A stretch of 57,511 nucleotides of DNA from Nonomuraea basaltis. Its GTDB lineage: Bacteria; Actinomycetota; Actinomycetes; Streptosporangiales; Streptosporangiaceae. Position numbers and translations under genes: made by a program. Shown in pieces: positions 34,293 to 42,631 of the stretch; positions within the stretch are counted from its first letter, which is position 1; each line of letters starts with the position of its first letter. The stretch covers positions 1-57,511 of the forward strand of contig NZ_VCJS01000072.1 in assembly GCF_005893125.1 (NCBI RefSeq), given 5' to 3'. The notes under the pieces are model-generated. The model did no database searches. It was given only the letters and a program-made list of their open reading frames with translations, and was not told the origin of the DNA.

Positions 34293-34335
34293 ATGAACGT
34301 TGTGTTCATACCGTCGGAATGAACACAACGTTCAT
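34293..34335 (+). promoter_or_regulatory. 17-bp inverted-repeat operator between TetR and the FAD monooxygenase
   Basis: ATGAACGTTGTGTTCAT at 34293-34309 and its exact reverse complement at 34319-34335 flank a 9-base spacer. Each arm is itself nearly palindromic (TGAAC and GTTCA ends), as in TetR operators that bind two dimers. It sits in the divergent promoter. Confidence 0.85.
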
Positions 34336-34355
34336 CATAGGTTAGAGGAGCAGAG

Positions 34356-35513
34356 ATGATCAGATCCAGAAAGGCGATCATCGTGGGAGCAGGCATCGCC
34401 GGCCTGGCCGCGGCGCTCCGACTGCGGCAGATCGGCTGGGAACCGATGGTGTTCGAACGAGCTCCCGCCCGCCGGACCGGCGGGTACGTGCTCCACCTGT
34501 CAGGGCTCGGCTACGAGGCCGCCGAGCGCCTGAACGTCTTAGCCGAGCTGAGGGATCGCCACTTCGGCGCCACCGACCTGGTCTTCGTCAAGCCGGACGG
34601 GCGGCAGCGATTCTCGGCCGCCGGGCGGGATGCCCAGGCACTGCTCGGCGAGCGCAACCTCAACCTGCTGCGCGGCGACGTCGAGTCGGTCCTGTACGAG
34701 GCCGTGCGCGACCAGGTCGACATCCGCTTCGGCGCGGACCTCCAGACCATCGAGCAGGACGCGGTAGGCGTGCGCGCGGTCTTCGCCGACGGCAACACCG
34801 AGAACGCCGATCTGCTCGTCGGTGCCGACGGACGGCACTCCAAGGTCCGCGACCTCCTCTTCGGTCCGGAGGAGGATTTCCGCCGCGATCTGGACCACGT
34901 GGTCGCCGCCTTCATGCTGGACAGGCTTCCGGCCTCCGTACGCGAACGCGCCTTCACCTCGCTCGCCACCCCCGGCAGGACACTCAGCATCCTCAACCTC
35001 GATGAGGACCGCACCGCTGCCATCTTCGCCTACCGCACATCCGACCCCGCCACAGAACTGGCGAGTGGTCCCGTGCAAGCACTCTCCTCCAGATACGGCG
35101 ACCTCGGCTGGGTCGTCCCCGACCTGCTCGACCAGCTCCGCCGCAGCGAGTCGGTCCACTTCGACAGCGGCAGCGAGATCAGCCTCGGCAGGTGGAGCAG
35201 GCAGCGGGTGGTTCTGCTGGGCGACGCAGCCTGGCTGATGCCGATCTACGCCGGTTACGGCGCTTCTCTCGCCATAGGGGGCGCTGACCGGCTTGGCACC
35301 ATGCTCGCCGACGCCCGGGACGAAATCCCAGCCGCCCTCCACACCTGGGAGACGGCACTCCGTCCCGAGGCACGCAAGAGACAGAAGGTCGGACGCCGCA
35401 ACACGCGCTGGCAGATTCCCAGCACCCCCTTCCACCTCCTGCTCCGCGACGTCCCACTCCGCATCGCGACCTCCACACCGGCTGCGAGACTGCGTCGGCT
35501 CCTACCGGCGTGA
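34356..35513 (+). CDS. FAD-dependent monooxygenase (PHBH/TetX-like)
   Basis: 385 residues; AGAGGAG precedes the ATG at 34356. The FAD motifs are all there: AIIVGAGIAGLAAALRLRQ near the start, LLVGADGRHSKVRDLLFG in the middle (the DG motif) and RVVLLGDAAWLMPIYAGYGA (the GD motif) near residue 290. It would hydroxylate or epoxidise a small molecule using NAD(P)H and oxygen. Members include tetracycline-inactivating and polyketide-tailoring enzymes. The perfect operator shared with the divergent TetR suggests substrate-induced expression, perhaps for detoxification. Confidence 0.93.
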   Translation: MIRSRKAIIVGAGIAGLAAALRLRQIGWEPMVFERAPARRTGGYVLHLSGLGYEAAERLNVLAELRDRHFGATDLVFVKPDGRQRFSAAGRDAQALLGERNLNLLRGDVESVLYEAVRDQVDIRFGADLQTIEQDAVGVRAVFADGNTENADLLVGADGRHSKVRDLLFGPEEDFRRDLDHVVAAFMLDRLPASVRERAFTSLATPGRTLSILNLDEDRTAAIFAYRTSDPATELASGPVQALSSRYGDLGWVVPDLLDQLRRSESVHFDSGSEISLGRWSRQRVVLLGDAAWLMPIYAGYGASLAIGGADRLGTMLADARDEIPAALHTWETALRPEARKRQKVGRRNTRWQIPSTPFHLLLRDVPLRIATSTPAARLRRLLPA

Positions 35514-35594
35514 CCGACTAGTCCAGCTCCGGGCTGATTTCTTGGTGACCTTCTGAGGATGCTCGCCGTGGTCATGGAGGGCCTACTCTGTGAC

Positions 35595-36254
35595 TCACCT
35601 CTGGCGAGGGCGGTTGATGCCGTTCTCGTAGGCGAAGATCACGGCCTGTACGCGATCACGGAGGCCGAGCTTCATCAGGATTCGCTTCACATGGGACCGG
35701 ATCGTCGATTCCTCGACGACCAGGGTTGCGGCGATCTCGCGGTTGGACAGGCCTCTGGCGATCAGTTCGAGCGTTTCTCGCTCTCGCGGGGTCAGCGTGT
35801 CGAGCCGGGCCTGGTCGGCGAGGTCGGGCGTGGGCTGCTGGGCCATGCGGTCGATGACGCGGCGGGTGACCGACGGCGACAGTAGTGAGTCCCCGGCGGC
35901 CACGGCATGCACCGCGGCGATCAGCTCCTCGGGGCGGGCGCGTTTAAGCAGGAAGCCGGAGGCGCCGACGCGTAGGGCGCCGAAGATGTAGTCGTTCTGC
36001 TCGAAGGTCGTGAGGATGAGGATCTTCACGTCAGGTGCCGACTGGGACAGTTGCCTGGTGGCGGCGATCCCGTCGAGGTCTGGCATGCGTACGTCCATCA
36101 GCACGACCTCAGGTGTGAGCCTGCACGCGCCTTCGACGGCCTGCCGCCCGGTCGCAGCCTCTCCGACGATCTCGATCCCGGGATCGGCGGTGAGGAGCTC
36201 AACCAGACCGGCCCGCATGAGGTGGTCGTCGTCCGCGATCAGTACGCGCGTCAT
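35595..36254 (-). CDS. NarL/LuxR-type response regulator
   Basis: 219 residues. The receiver domain has DDD at the acidic pocket (VLIADDDHLMRAGLVELL), the phosphoacceptor Asp in VVLMDVRMPDLDG, and the switch region ILILTTFEQNDYIFGALRVG. The C-terminal LuxR helix-turn-helix is LTPRERETLELIARGLSNRE followed by STIRSHVKRILMKLGLRDR. It overlaps the histidine kinase gene upstream by 4 bases (ATGA). Divergent from the pair lies the second ABC exporter, its likely target. Confidence 0.95.
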   Translation of the reverse strand: MTRVLIADDDHLMRAGLVELLTADPGIEIVGEAATGRQAVEGACRLTPEVVLMDVRMPDLDGIAATRQLSQSAPDVKILILTTFEQNDYIFGALRVGASGFLLKRARPEELIAAVHAVAAGDSLLSPSVTRRVIDRMAQQPTPDLADQARLDTLTPRERETLELIARGLSNREIAATLVVEESTIRSHVKRILMKLGLRDRVQAVIFAYENGINRPRQR

Positions 36255-37486
36255 GCCCGGTGACCTCCGTCAGGGATCCGGGCATGCACCCGGAAGACGC
36301 CATCCACGTGAACGGCCTCGAAGCTGCCACCGAGCAGGGTGGCCCGCTCCCGCATGCCGATCAAGCCGTGTCCGCCACTCCGACGGGGTGTGCCACCGGT
36401 GCGCACCGGGTTGGTCACGGTGAGCTTCACCTCCGTCTCGGTGAACCCGAGGTCGATCTGGGCGTTCCCGGTACCGTGGCGGGCCGCGTTGGTGAGCGCC
36501 TGCTGGAGGATGCGGTAGGCGGCCTGGTCGGCGGCCGTTCCGAGCGGTCGTGGCGTCCCCGTGACGTCGAGCTGTACCCGCAGTCCCGCCGCGGTGTGGT
36601 GGGCGATCAAGGTATCGAGCGAGGCCAGCCCCAGCGGGGCGGCCACCTCCGGGTCGCCATCGCGCAAGGCGCCGTCGTCACGCAGGGTGCCGACAATGTG
36701 GTCGATCTCCGCGACCGTGTGTCTGGCGAGGTCCTCGACCGCCTGCAGGGCCTGCACTGTGCGGTCCCCGTCCTCGTGGTGGCGCAGCCGCGCCGCGCCG
36801 GCGCGGATGGCGATCAGACTGATCGCGTGCCCAGCGGAGTCGTGCAGGTCACGGGCGATGCGGGCGCGTTCCTCGGCGACGGCGAGCAGGCGTTCGCGCT
36901 CGGCCTCCCGCACGGCGCGCAGGCGTTTTCGCTCGGCCTCGCGTTCGGCATGCTGGGCTCGCCGCCTGAGCTCGGCCATCTGCTCGCGCCGCAGCCGGGT
37001 CCGTTCACCGGCGAACCAGGCCACCGCCCAGGGCAGGCCGGTGTGGATCATCCCCACTCCGGGAAAGGCTTCCTGCGCGTACGCCGCCGCGCCGAGGTAC
37101 GCCACGAACATCCCGGCGACCACGGCGGCACTGCGTACCGTCCACGGGGTCTCCTGCTCCCGGCTCGCGGCGAGCAGGTAGAGGGCGGCGATGGGGCCGA
37201 GCAGCAGGTCGACGGGATAACCGAGGCCGGCCAGCAGCACGCCGGCCCCCGCCGTCACCGCGAAGACGGCGAGCGGGAAGCGACGCCAGGCCAGGAACGG
37301 CACGGCCGAGCAGGCCGCGAGTACCACGCCGAGTGCGTCGAGCCCCTGTGAGCCCGCGCGGAGCGGGGTCGGGCCGCCGTGAGAGAGCAGCGCCAGTGAG
37401 ACGGCGAACACGCCGGCGGTGAGCGCGGTGTCGAGGAGTGCCTGTGTGCTGCGGAACAGCGGGCGGGCGGTGACCGTGGATGGCAT
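36251..37486 (-). CDS. Sensor histidine kinase, HisKA_3 type
   Basis: 411 residues. The N-terminal half is a membrane sensor with about five hydrophobic segments and no large outer domain. A charged coiled coil (LRRREQMAELRRRAQHAERE) leads to the phosphoacceptor ERARIARDLHDSAGHAISLI, with the His in DLHDS. The ATPase part has ILQQALTNAARHGTG (N box) and GGHGLIGMRERATLLGG (G boxes). It would phosphorylate the coupled response regulator. Such intramembrane-sensing kinases beside ABC exporters often respond to cell-envelope stress or peptide antibiotics. Confidence 0.93.
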   Translation of the reverse strand: MPSTVTARPLFRSTQALLDTALTAGVFAVSLALLSHGGPTPLRAGSQGLDALGVVLAACSAVPFLAWRRFPLAVFAVTAGAGVLLAGLGYPVDLLLGPIAALYLLAASREQETPWTVRSAAVVAGMFVAYLGAAAYAQEAFPGVGMIHTGLPWAVAWFAGERTRLRREQMAELRRRAQHAEREAERKRLRAVREAERERLLAVAEERARIARDLHDSAGHAISLIAIRAGAARLRHHEDGDRTVQALQAVEDLARHTVAEIDHIVGTLRDDGALRDGDPEVAAPLGLASLDTLIAHHTAAGLRVQLDVTGTPRPLGTAADQAAYRILQQALTNAARHGTGNAQIDLGFTETEVKLTVTNPVRTGGTPRRSGGHGLIGMRERATLLGGSFEAVHVDGVFRVHARIPDGGHRA

Positions 37487-37562
37487 ATCTCGGCCAGGGT
37501 AGCTCCGCGAGTGGCGCGAGCCATCGCCCTGAAGGGGGATCCTTCTCCACTCGTTGGGGACA

Positions 37563-37577
37563 TGAGAGGTCCTCTCA
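37563..37577 (+). promoter_or_regulatory. Palindrome between the kinase and the second ABC module
   Basis: TGAGAGG-T-CCTCTCA is a perfect 7-bp inverted repeat in the 164-base divergent gap, 74 bases before the small membrane protein gene. A dimeric response regulator site is the natural reading. Confidence 0.55.
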
Positions 37578-37650
37578 CGGGGCGTTTCGCAGCGTCCCTT
37601 GCCTTCGTAGTTTGGCGGTCATCAATGACAGCGCAAGGAAGAGGGCGCAT

Positions 37651-37836
37651 ATGACTGGAACAGGCGAGGGCATCCCGCGCTGGGTGAAGCTGGCAGGGAT
37701 CGTCGCGGCCGTCCTGATCCTGCTGGTCGTCGTCATGATGCTCATCGGCGGTGGCGGCCTGGGCCACAAGATCCCCAGCCACGGCGGCGGCCCGGTCAGC
37801 GCGCCGCCCGCCACCGGCCCGGACGGACTCGGATGA
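37651..37836 (+). CDS. 61-residue single-helix membrane protein upstream of the second ABC module
   Basis: The ATG at 37651 follows GGAAGAGGG. The product is MTGTGEGIPRWVKLAGIVAA, then a helix (VLILLVVVMMLIGGGG), then a Gly/His/Pro tail (LGHKIPSHGGGPVSAPPA). The RWVK start, single helix and GH-rich tail recall small actinobacterial membrane proteins found beside transporters, and resemble the 32-residue frame at 27143. It is first in the operon with the ABC genes at 37881 and 38573. It is probably an accessory subunit or a sensor partner; its function is unknown. Confidence 0.75.
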   Translation: MTGTGEGIPRWVKLAGIVAAVLILLVVVMMLIGGGGLGHKIPSHGGGPVSAPPATGPDGLG

Positions 37837-37880
37837 CCATGCCACCGGCCCTCGAATCCCAGTAACGGAGTTATCTCACC

Positions 37881-38576
37881 GTGGAACCTGCCATCCAGGT
37901 CATTGACGTCGTCAAGACCTATCCACTCGGCGCCGACGAGGTCGTCGCCGTCGATCATCTCAATCTTGAGATCGAGGACGGCGAGTTCGTCGCGATCGTG
38001 GGCCGCTCGGGCAGCGGCAAGACGACCTTGCTCAACCTGCTCGCCGGTATCGACCGGCCCACCTCCGGGACCGTCCGAGCTGCTGGGGCCGATCTCGGCG
38101 CGCTATCGGAGTCGGGGCTGGCCGAATGGCGTGGCCAGAATGTGGGGCTGGTGTTCCAGTTCTTCCAGCTGCTGCCCACGCTCACCGTAATCGAGAACGT
38201 GATGCTGCCGATGGACTTCGCCGGGAAGATCCCCGCCGTCAGACGGCGTGACCGGGCCCTAGAGCTGCTGGAACGGGTGGGCATCGGCGAACAGGCCGAC
38301 AAACTGCCCGCCACGCTCTCGGGAGGCCAGCAGCAACGCGCCGCCATCGCCCGCGCCCTGGCCAACGATCCGCCGCTGCTGCTGGCCGACGAACCGACCG
38401 GCAACCTCGACTCGCACACCGCGGACGCCGTACTGGAACTGTTCGCCGATCTGAACGCCGAAGGGCGGACCATCGTGGTGATCACCCACGAACGCGACAT
38501 CAGGTCCATCGTCAGGCGCGAGGTCACCCTGAGCGACGGCCACATCGTGACCGACGAGAGCGTGATAGCGCGATGA
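37881..38576 (+). CDS. ABC ATPase, MacB/LolD family (second module)
   Basis: 231 residues from the GTG at 37881, preceded by ACGGAG. Motifs: IVGRSGSGKTTLLNLLAG, QFFQLLPTLTVIENVMLPMD, LSGGQQQRAAIARALANDPP and LLLADEPTGNLDS, nearly word for word those of the first module at 30586. The gene overlaps the permease by 4 bases (ATGA). It powers a MacB/LolCDE-type exporter. Its expression is probably controlled by the divergent kinase and response regulator. Confidence 0.95.
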   Translation: MEPAIQVIDVVKTYPLGADEVVAVDHLNLEIEDGEFVAIVGRSGSGKTTLLNLLAGIDRPTSGTVRAAGADLGALSESGLAEWRGQNVGLVFQFFQLLPTLTVIENVMLPMDFAGKIPAVRRRDRALELLERVGIGEQADKLPATLSGGQQQRAAIARALANDPPLLLADEPTGNLDSHTADAVLELFADLNAEGRTIVVITHERDIRSIVRREVTLSDGHIVTDESVIAR

Positions 38577-41008
38577 CCGGACTGATGACCGTCAAGTTGC
38601 GCAGGGACCTGCGGGCGTCCTGGTCCAGGTTCGCCCTCATGGTGGTCGCGCTCACGGTCAGCCTGACGGTGTTCGGCGGCCTGCTGGCCGCCTGGGCGTC
38701 CATCGGCAGGGAAACCAGCGGCGCGTACATGAGCACCGAGCCCGCCTCCGCGACGATCGTGCTCGACCACGGCATCGACGCCACGCGGATGGCGGCCATC
38801 GCGGCAGAGGTGCGGCGGCGGCCGGGAGTGCTGGAGGCGACCGGACGCACTCAGTTCGACACCCCGATCGAGGTCAACGGGCAACCGCAGACCCTGCCGC
38901 TGCAGGTGTTCGTGGCCGCGCCGGACGATGCGATGCGGATGGCCACGTTCGACCTGCGCCAGGAGGGCCGCTGGCCGCCGGCGCCCGGCGAGATCCTGAT
39001 CGGCGAAGACTCCCTCGGCCTGCTCGACGTGACGCCCGGTGACGCGCTGACCGTCACACCCCCGGGCAAGGAACCGGTGAGGCTACGCGTGGCGGGCACC
39101 GTCTACGACCCCAGCCTCGCCCCCTCACCCCAGGAACAGCGGGGACACGCCTACCTGTCCGCCGCCGCCCTGCAACCGGCCCTGCTGGACCAGCTGAAGA
39201 TCCAGGTCGCCGAACCCGGACAGCAGACGCCGAGCCGGGACCGCGACACCGTCGTGGCCATCGCGGGACAGGTCGGCGCGTGGTTGCAACAGGACAAAGG
39301 CCTGGCCATCGCCGAGATCCAGGTGCCCACCCCCTACGCCCATCCCCACCAGTGGCAGGCCGACGTGCTGCTGATCTCGCTCATGGCCGGCGGGGCGGCC
39401 GCGCTGCTGCTCAGCACCATCCTGGTCGCGAACATGCTCAACAACCTGTTCACCCAGCAGATCCCGCAGATCGGCATCATGAAGGCGATCGGCGCCAGCG
39501 CCGGCCGCATCCGCCGCCTCTACCTGGCGATGATCCTCCTGGTGGCCGCCGCGGCGACCCTGCTCGCCCTCGCCCCCGCCACCGTGATCGGCCGCTATCT
39601 CCTCGGGACACTGCTGGAGATCCTCGGCATCCAGTCCATCGATCTCGCGGCTCCCTGGTGGGCGTACGCGGTGATCCTCGCCGCCGGTCTCGGCCTGCCG
39701 CCCCTGATGGCGCTGGTCCCGCTGATCCGGGCCGGCCGCATCACCGTACGGGCGGCCATCGACCACCACGGCGCCACCTCGAAGCCGGGCGGCGCGGGCG
39801 CCAGGCTGAGTCGGTTCCGCAGCCTGGACCGCGGCCTGCTCATGGCGCTGCGCAACACCGTGCGGCGTCCCGCCCGATTCTGGCTGTCGGTCGGCATGCT
39901 GGCCGGCGCCGGCGCGGTGTTCGTCGCCGGGATGTCGCTGAACTCCGGCACCCAGGCGGTGGACGAGCAGCGCAAACAGCAGCGCTACTGGGACGTCGAG
40001 GCGCAACTGGACGTCCCCGCCCAGCAGGACGCGGTCACCAGCGCCGTGCGGCAGGTGCCGGGCGTCGCCCGCGTCGAGGCGTGGAAGCGGGCACAGATCG
40101 GCATCGCCGGGCCAGGACAACTGCCCTTCAGCCGCACCTACCCCGACCAGGGACACGGCAGCGTCGCGGTCAGCACCGTGCCAGCCGATCCCGTGGCCTC
40201 GCCGCCTCCGCTGCTGCAAGGGCGCTGGCTCAAACCGGACGAGACCGGCGCGGTCGTGCTCAGCCAGATCGTCCGCGACGCCACCGTTCCCGGCCTCGGC
40301 GCCGGTGACACCGTGCGGCTGTTCATCGACGGCAAGCCCAGCACCTGGCGCATCGCCGGCATCGTCGAGGAGCGCGAAGGCAACGGCGCCGGCGTGTACA
40401 CCACCGCGCAAGGCCTCGCCGACGCCACCCGGCAGCCCTCGCTGGTCAACCAGCTCCGCGTCATCACCACCGGCCATGACGAGCAGACCCGCCAGGCGGT
40501 CGCCGCCGCCGTCGACCAGGCGCTCACCGGCGCGGGTGTCAAGGCAGGACACGCCGCCTCGGTCAGCCGCACCAATGCCGCCTCCGCCGGGCACATGGGC
40601 CCCGTCCTCCTCGTGCTGCTGGGCGTCGCCCTGCCGCTGGGCGTGGTCGGCGCCATCGGCCTAGCCACCACCATGAGCGCCAACATCCTGGACCGCACCC
40701 GCGAGTTCGGCGTCATGCACGCGATCGGCGCACGCCCGAAGACCGTACGCCGCATCGTCGTCGCCGAAGGGATCTTCCTCGCACTCGCGAGCTGCGTGGT
40801 CGCCGCCCTGCCCGCGCTCGGGCTCACCGCCGTCCTCGGCGCCGGACTGGGCAACCTCTTCACCAAGGCACCGCTACCGTTCCGCGTCTCGGCGCTCGCG
40901 GTCGGCATCTGGATCGTCCTGTCCGTCCTGGGCGCGGTCCTGGCCACCGAAGCCGCCGCCAGCCGCGCCTCCCGCATCACCGTCCGCGAAGCCCTCACCT
41001 ACCTATAA
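38573..41008 (+). CDS. FtsX/MacB-type ABC permease, duplicated (second module)
   Basis: 811 residues with two FtsX-like halves. The first coupling segment is IGIMKAIGASAGRIRRLYLA and the second FGVMHAIGARPKTVRRIVVA; the end reads ITVREALTYL. The extracellular domain contains MATFDLRQEGRWPPAPGEIL, matching IRISTFTRESGAWPPPSGTML in the first-module permease (31256), so the two are paralogues. It forms the membrane part of an exporter or extractor whose substrate is unknown. A terminator hairpin follows. Confidence 0.93.
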   Translation: MTGLMTVKLRRDLRASWSRFALMVVALTVSLTVFGGLLAAWASIGRETSGAYMSTEPASATIVLDHGIDATRMAAIAAEVRRRPGVLEATGRTQFDTPIEVNGQPQTLPLQVFVAAPDDAMRMATFDLRQEGRWPPAPGEILIGEDSLGLLDVTPGDALTVTPPGKEPVRLRVAGTVYDPSLAPSPQEQRGHAYLSAAALQPALLDQLKIQVAEPGQQTPSRDRDTVVAIAGQVGAWLQQDKGLAIAEIQVPTPYAHPHQWQADVLLISLMAGGAAALLLSTILVANMLNNLFTQQIPQIGIMKAIGASAGRIRRLYLAMILLVAAAATLLALAPATVIGRYLLGTLLEILGIQSIDLAAPWWAYAVILAAGLGLPPLMALVPLIRAGRITVRAAIDHHGATSKPGGAGARLSRFRSLDRGLLMALRNTVRRPARFWLSVGMLAGAGAVFVAGMSLNSGTQAVDEQRKQQRYWDVEAQLDVPAQQDAVTSAVRQVPGVARVEAWKRAQIGIAGPGQLPFSRTYPDQGHGSVAVSTVPADPVASPPPLLQGRWLKPDETGAVVLSQIVRDATVPGLGAGDTVRLFIDGKPSTWRIAGIVEEREGNGAGVYTTAQGLADATRQPSLVNQLRVITTGHDEQTRQAVAAAVDQALTGAGVKAGHAASVSRTNAASAGHMGPVLLVLLGVALPLGVVGAIGLATTMSANILDRTREFGVMHAIGARPKTVRRIVVAEGIFLALASCVVAALPALGLTAVLGAGLGNLFTKAPLPFRVSALAVGIWIVLSVLGAVLATEAAASRASRITVREALTYL

Positions 41009-41020
41009 GACCGTTCGAGC

Positions 41021-41053
41021 AGCCGGGACACCTCAACCCGAGCTGTCCCGGCT
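41021..41053 (+). terminator. Terminator of the second ABC module
   Basis: AGCCGGGACA at 41021-41030 pairs perfectly with TGTCCCGGCT at 41044-41053, 13-base loop, 12 bases after the permease stop. Confidence 0.75.
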
Positions 41054-41170
41054 CTACGCCGCGAACGCGCGCACCGCAGACTCGCTCGTACGGTTCACGG
41101 CCACCACCGCGCACGGCAAGGGCTCGCGGCCCGCTTCGAACCCAAGCGTCCCCCAGCTCAATTTGGCATA

Positions 41171-41567
41171 GTGAGGTGCGAGTTCAAGTTGAGCCCAGTG
41201 CAAAAATCTGTGAACCCGCCCCTTTTGCCCGGCGGCGGTGTCGAAGACCGCGACCGCAGCCTCGAGGCGGCGCTGCTGCGCGAGATCGACGAAGAACTCG
41301 GCGGCCAGGCCGTCATTCACTCCCTCCTCCACATCGACGACAGTGTGCCTGAGCAGCGGCAGTACATTTTCCTGGCGCGCATCGACACCTGGGATATCAG
41401 GACGCGCTGCGGCCCGGAGTTCAACGACCCCCGTCCGCGGCCAATACCTGCTGCAGACCACACCGCTTACGCGTGATGCCGTCGCCGGCTTGAACCTGCT
41501 ACCCGGCGCGGTCGCTGTCCTGCTTGCCGATCATGTCCACGTGCTGTTTGCCCTGGCCGATCTTCGC
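41171..41567 (+). pseudogene. NUDIX hydrolase remnant, truncated and frameshifted
   Basis: The first frame carries NPPLLPGGGVEDRDRSLEAA and LLREIDEELGGQAV, a recognisable NUDIX box, then YIFLARIDTWDIRTRCGPEF. Near 41430 the family's continuation moves to another frame: RGQYLLQTTPLTRDAVAGLN, then LLPGAVAVLLADHV and FALADLR. The first beta strands expected before the NUDIX box are missing, since the sequence upstream of 41210 does not fit. It is therefore a degraded pyrophosphohydrolase gene. Confidence 0.65.
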
Positions 41568-41962
41568 CAGACGTGTCAATGGACGGGCAGGCTCGGCTCG
41601 GTGTTGGAGGACCGAGGCGCGAGCCTTGGTCATCTGCCTGTGCGGCCGCCGGCCATCAGTCCTTCCATGATCCGTCCGTCGTAGTGCCCGCACCAGCGAG
41701 CTGGTCCGGCAGGCCCGCGACCTGCACGCCCTGCTCACCAGCCCAGCCTGACGGCCGCACGAGCGGCGTCTGCGCCGCCCCCGGGGCCGAGGGGTCAGCT
41801 TCGCGGTGGTTGTTCACGGCCGTTTGCCGCTGATCGGCATGCCGAGGTGGACAGGTGCGGGTGCGAGGTCCGCCCGGCCAGACCCGGTCACCGGATCCGG
41901 CGCCTATGGCGGCGCGTTCATCGGCGCGCTCGCCTTCGAGATCGCGGTGATGGTTCTGACCG
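41568..41962 (+). other. Intergenic region with possible gene debris
   Basis: No intact gene. A short frame near 41690-41751 reads ARTSELVRQARDLHALLTSP and stop, and another near 41905-41970 reads YGGAFIGALAFEIAVMVLTV, like the last helix of a membrane transporter. Both lack starts or neighbours in frame and are best seen as remnants. Confidence 0.35.
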
Positions 41963-42631
41963 TCAGCGCCTGTCGCCCGGGCGGGTCAAGCCCGACTCGT
42001 AGGCTGCCATCACCAGCTGGGCGCGGTCACGTGCCCCGAGCTTGGCCAGGATCCGCCCGATATGGGACTTGATGGTGAGCGGGCTGAGCACCAGATGCCC
42101 GGCGAGCTCGTCATTGGACAGCCCGGCCGCGATGAGCACCAGCACCTCCCGCTCGCGGGCGGTGAGCTCGGCGACCCGGCCGGTCACCACCAGGCTGCTG
42201 TCGGGCATGTTGACGACACGCGCGATCAGCGATCTCGTGGCGCCGGGAGACAGCAGCGCCTCCCCGGAGGCCACCGTCCGGATGGCGTCAAGGAGCTGGG
42301 CGGGGCGGGCGCTCTTGGCCAGGAACCCGCTCGCGCCGGCACGCAGCGCGCGCACGATGTTCTCCTCGGTCTCGAACGTGGTCAGCATCAGCACGCGTGT
42401 GGCCGCGAGGACGGCGTCGGCGCAGATGAGCCTGGTCGCCTCGATACCGTCGCGGTCGGGCATGCGGATGTCCATGACGATCACGTCAGGGTGGCTCGCG
42501 CTCGCCACGTCGACGACTTCGGCGCCGGTCGCGGCCTCCCCCACCACCTCCATGTCGGCCGCGGAGTTCACCAGCTGGGCGAAGGCGCCGCGCACCAGGT
42601 CCTGGTCGTCGGCAAGAACCACGCGGATCAC
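41963..42631 (-). CDS. NarL/LuxR-type response regulator
   Basis: 222 residues. Receiver: VVLADDQDLVRGAFAQLV, phosphoacceptor in VIVMDIRMPDRDG, then VLMLTTFETEENIVRALRAG. DNA-binding domain: LTAREREVLVLIAAGLSNDE followed by LTIKSHIGRILAKLGARDRA. It overlaps the kinase gene by 4 bases. The nearest divergent gene is uidA, which may or may not be a target. Confidence 0.95.
   Translation of the reverse strand: MIRVVLADDQDLVRGAFAQLVNSAADMEVVGEAATGAEVVDVASASHPDVIVMDIRMPDRDGIEATRLICADAVLAATRVLMLTTFETEENIVRALRAGASGFLAKSARPAQLLDAIRTVASGEALLSPGATRSLIARVVNMPDSSLVVTGRVAELTAREREVLVLIAAGLSNDELAGHLVLSPLTIKSHIGRILAKLGARDRAQLVMAAYESGLTRPGDRR

Noticed and set aside
39125..40594. 489-codon minus-strand frame
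   Set aside because: Antisense to the second ABC permease; composition of a shadow frame.
41054..41461. 135-codon minus-strand frame
   Set aside because: It is opposite the NUDIX remnant, whose motif identifies the plus strand as the former coding strand.
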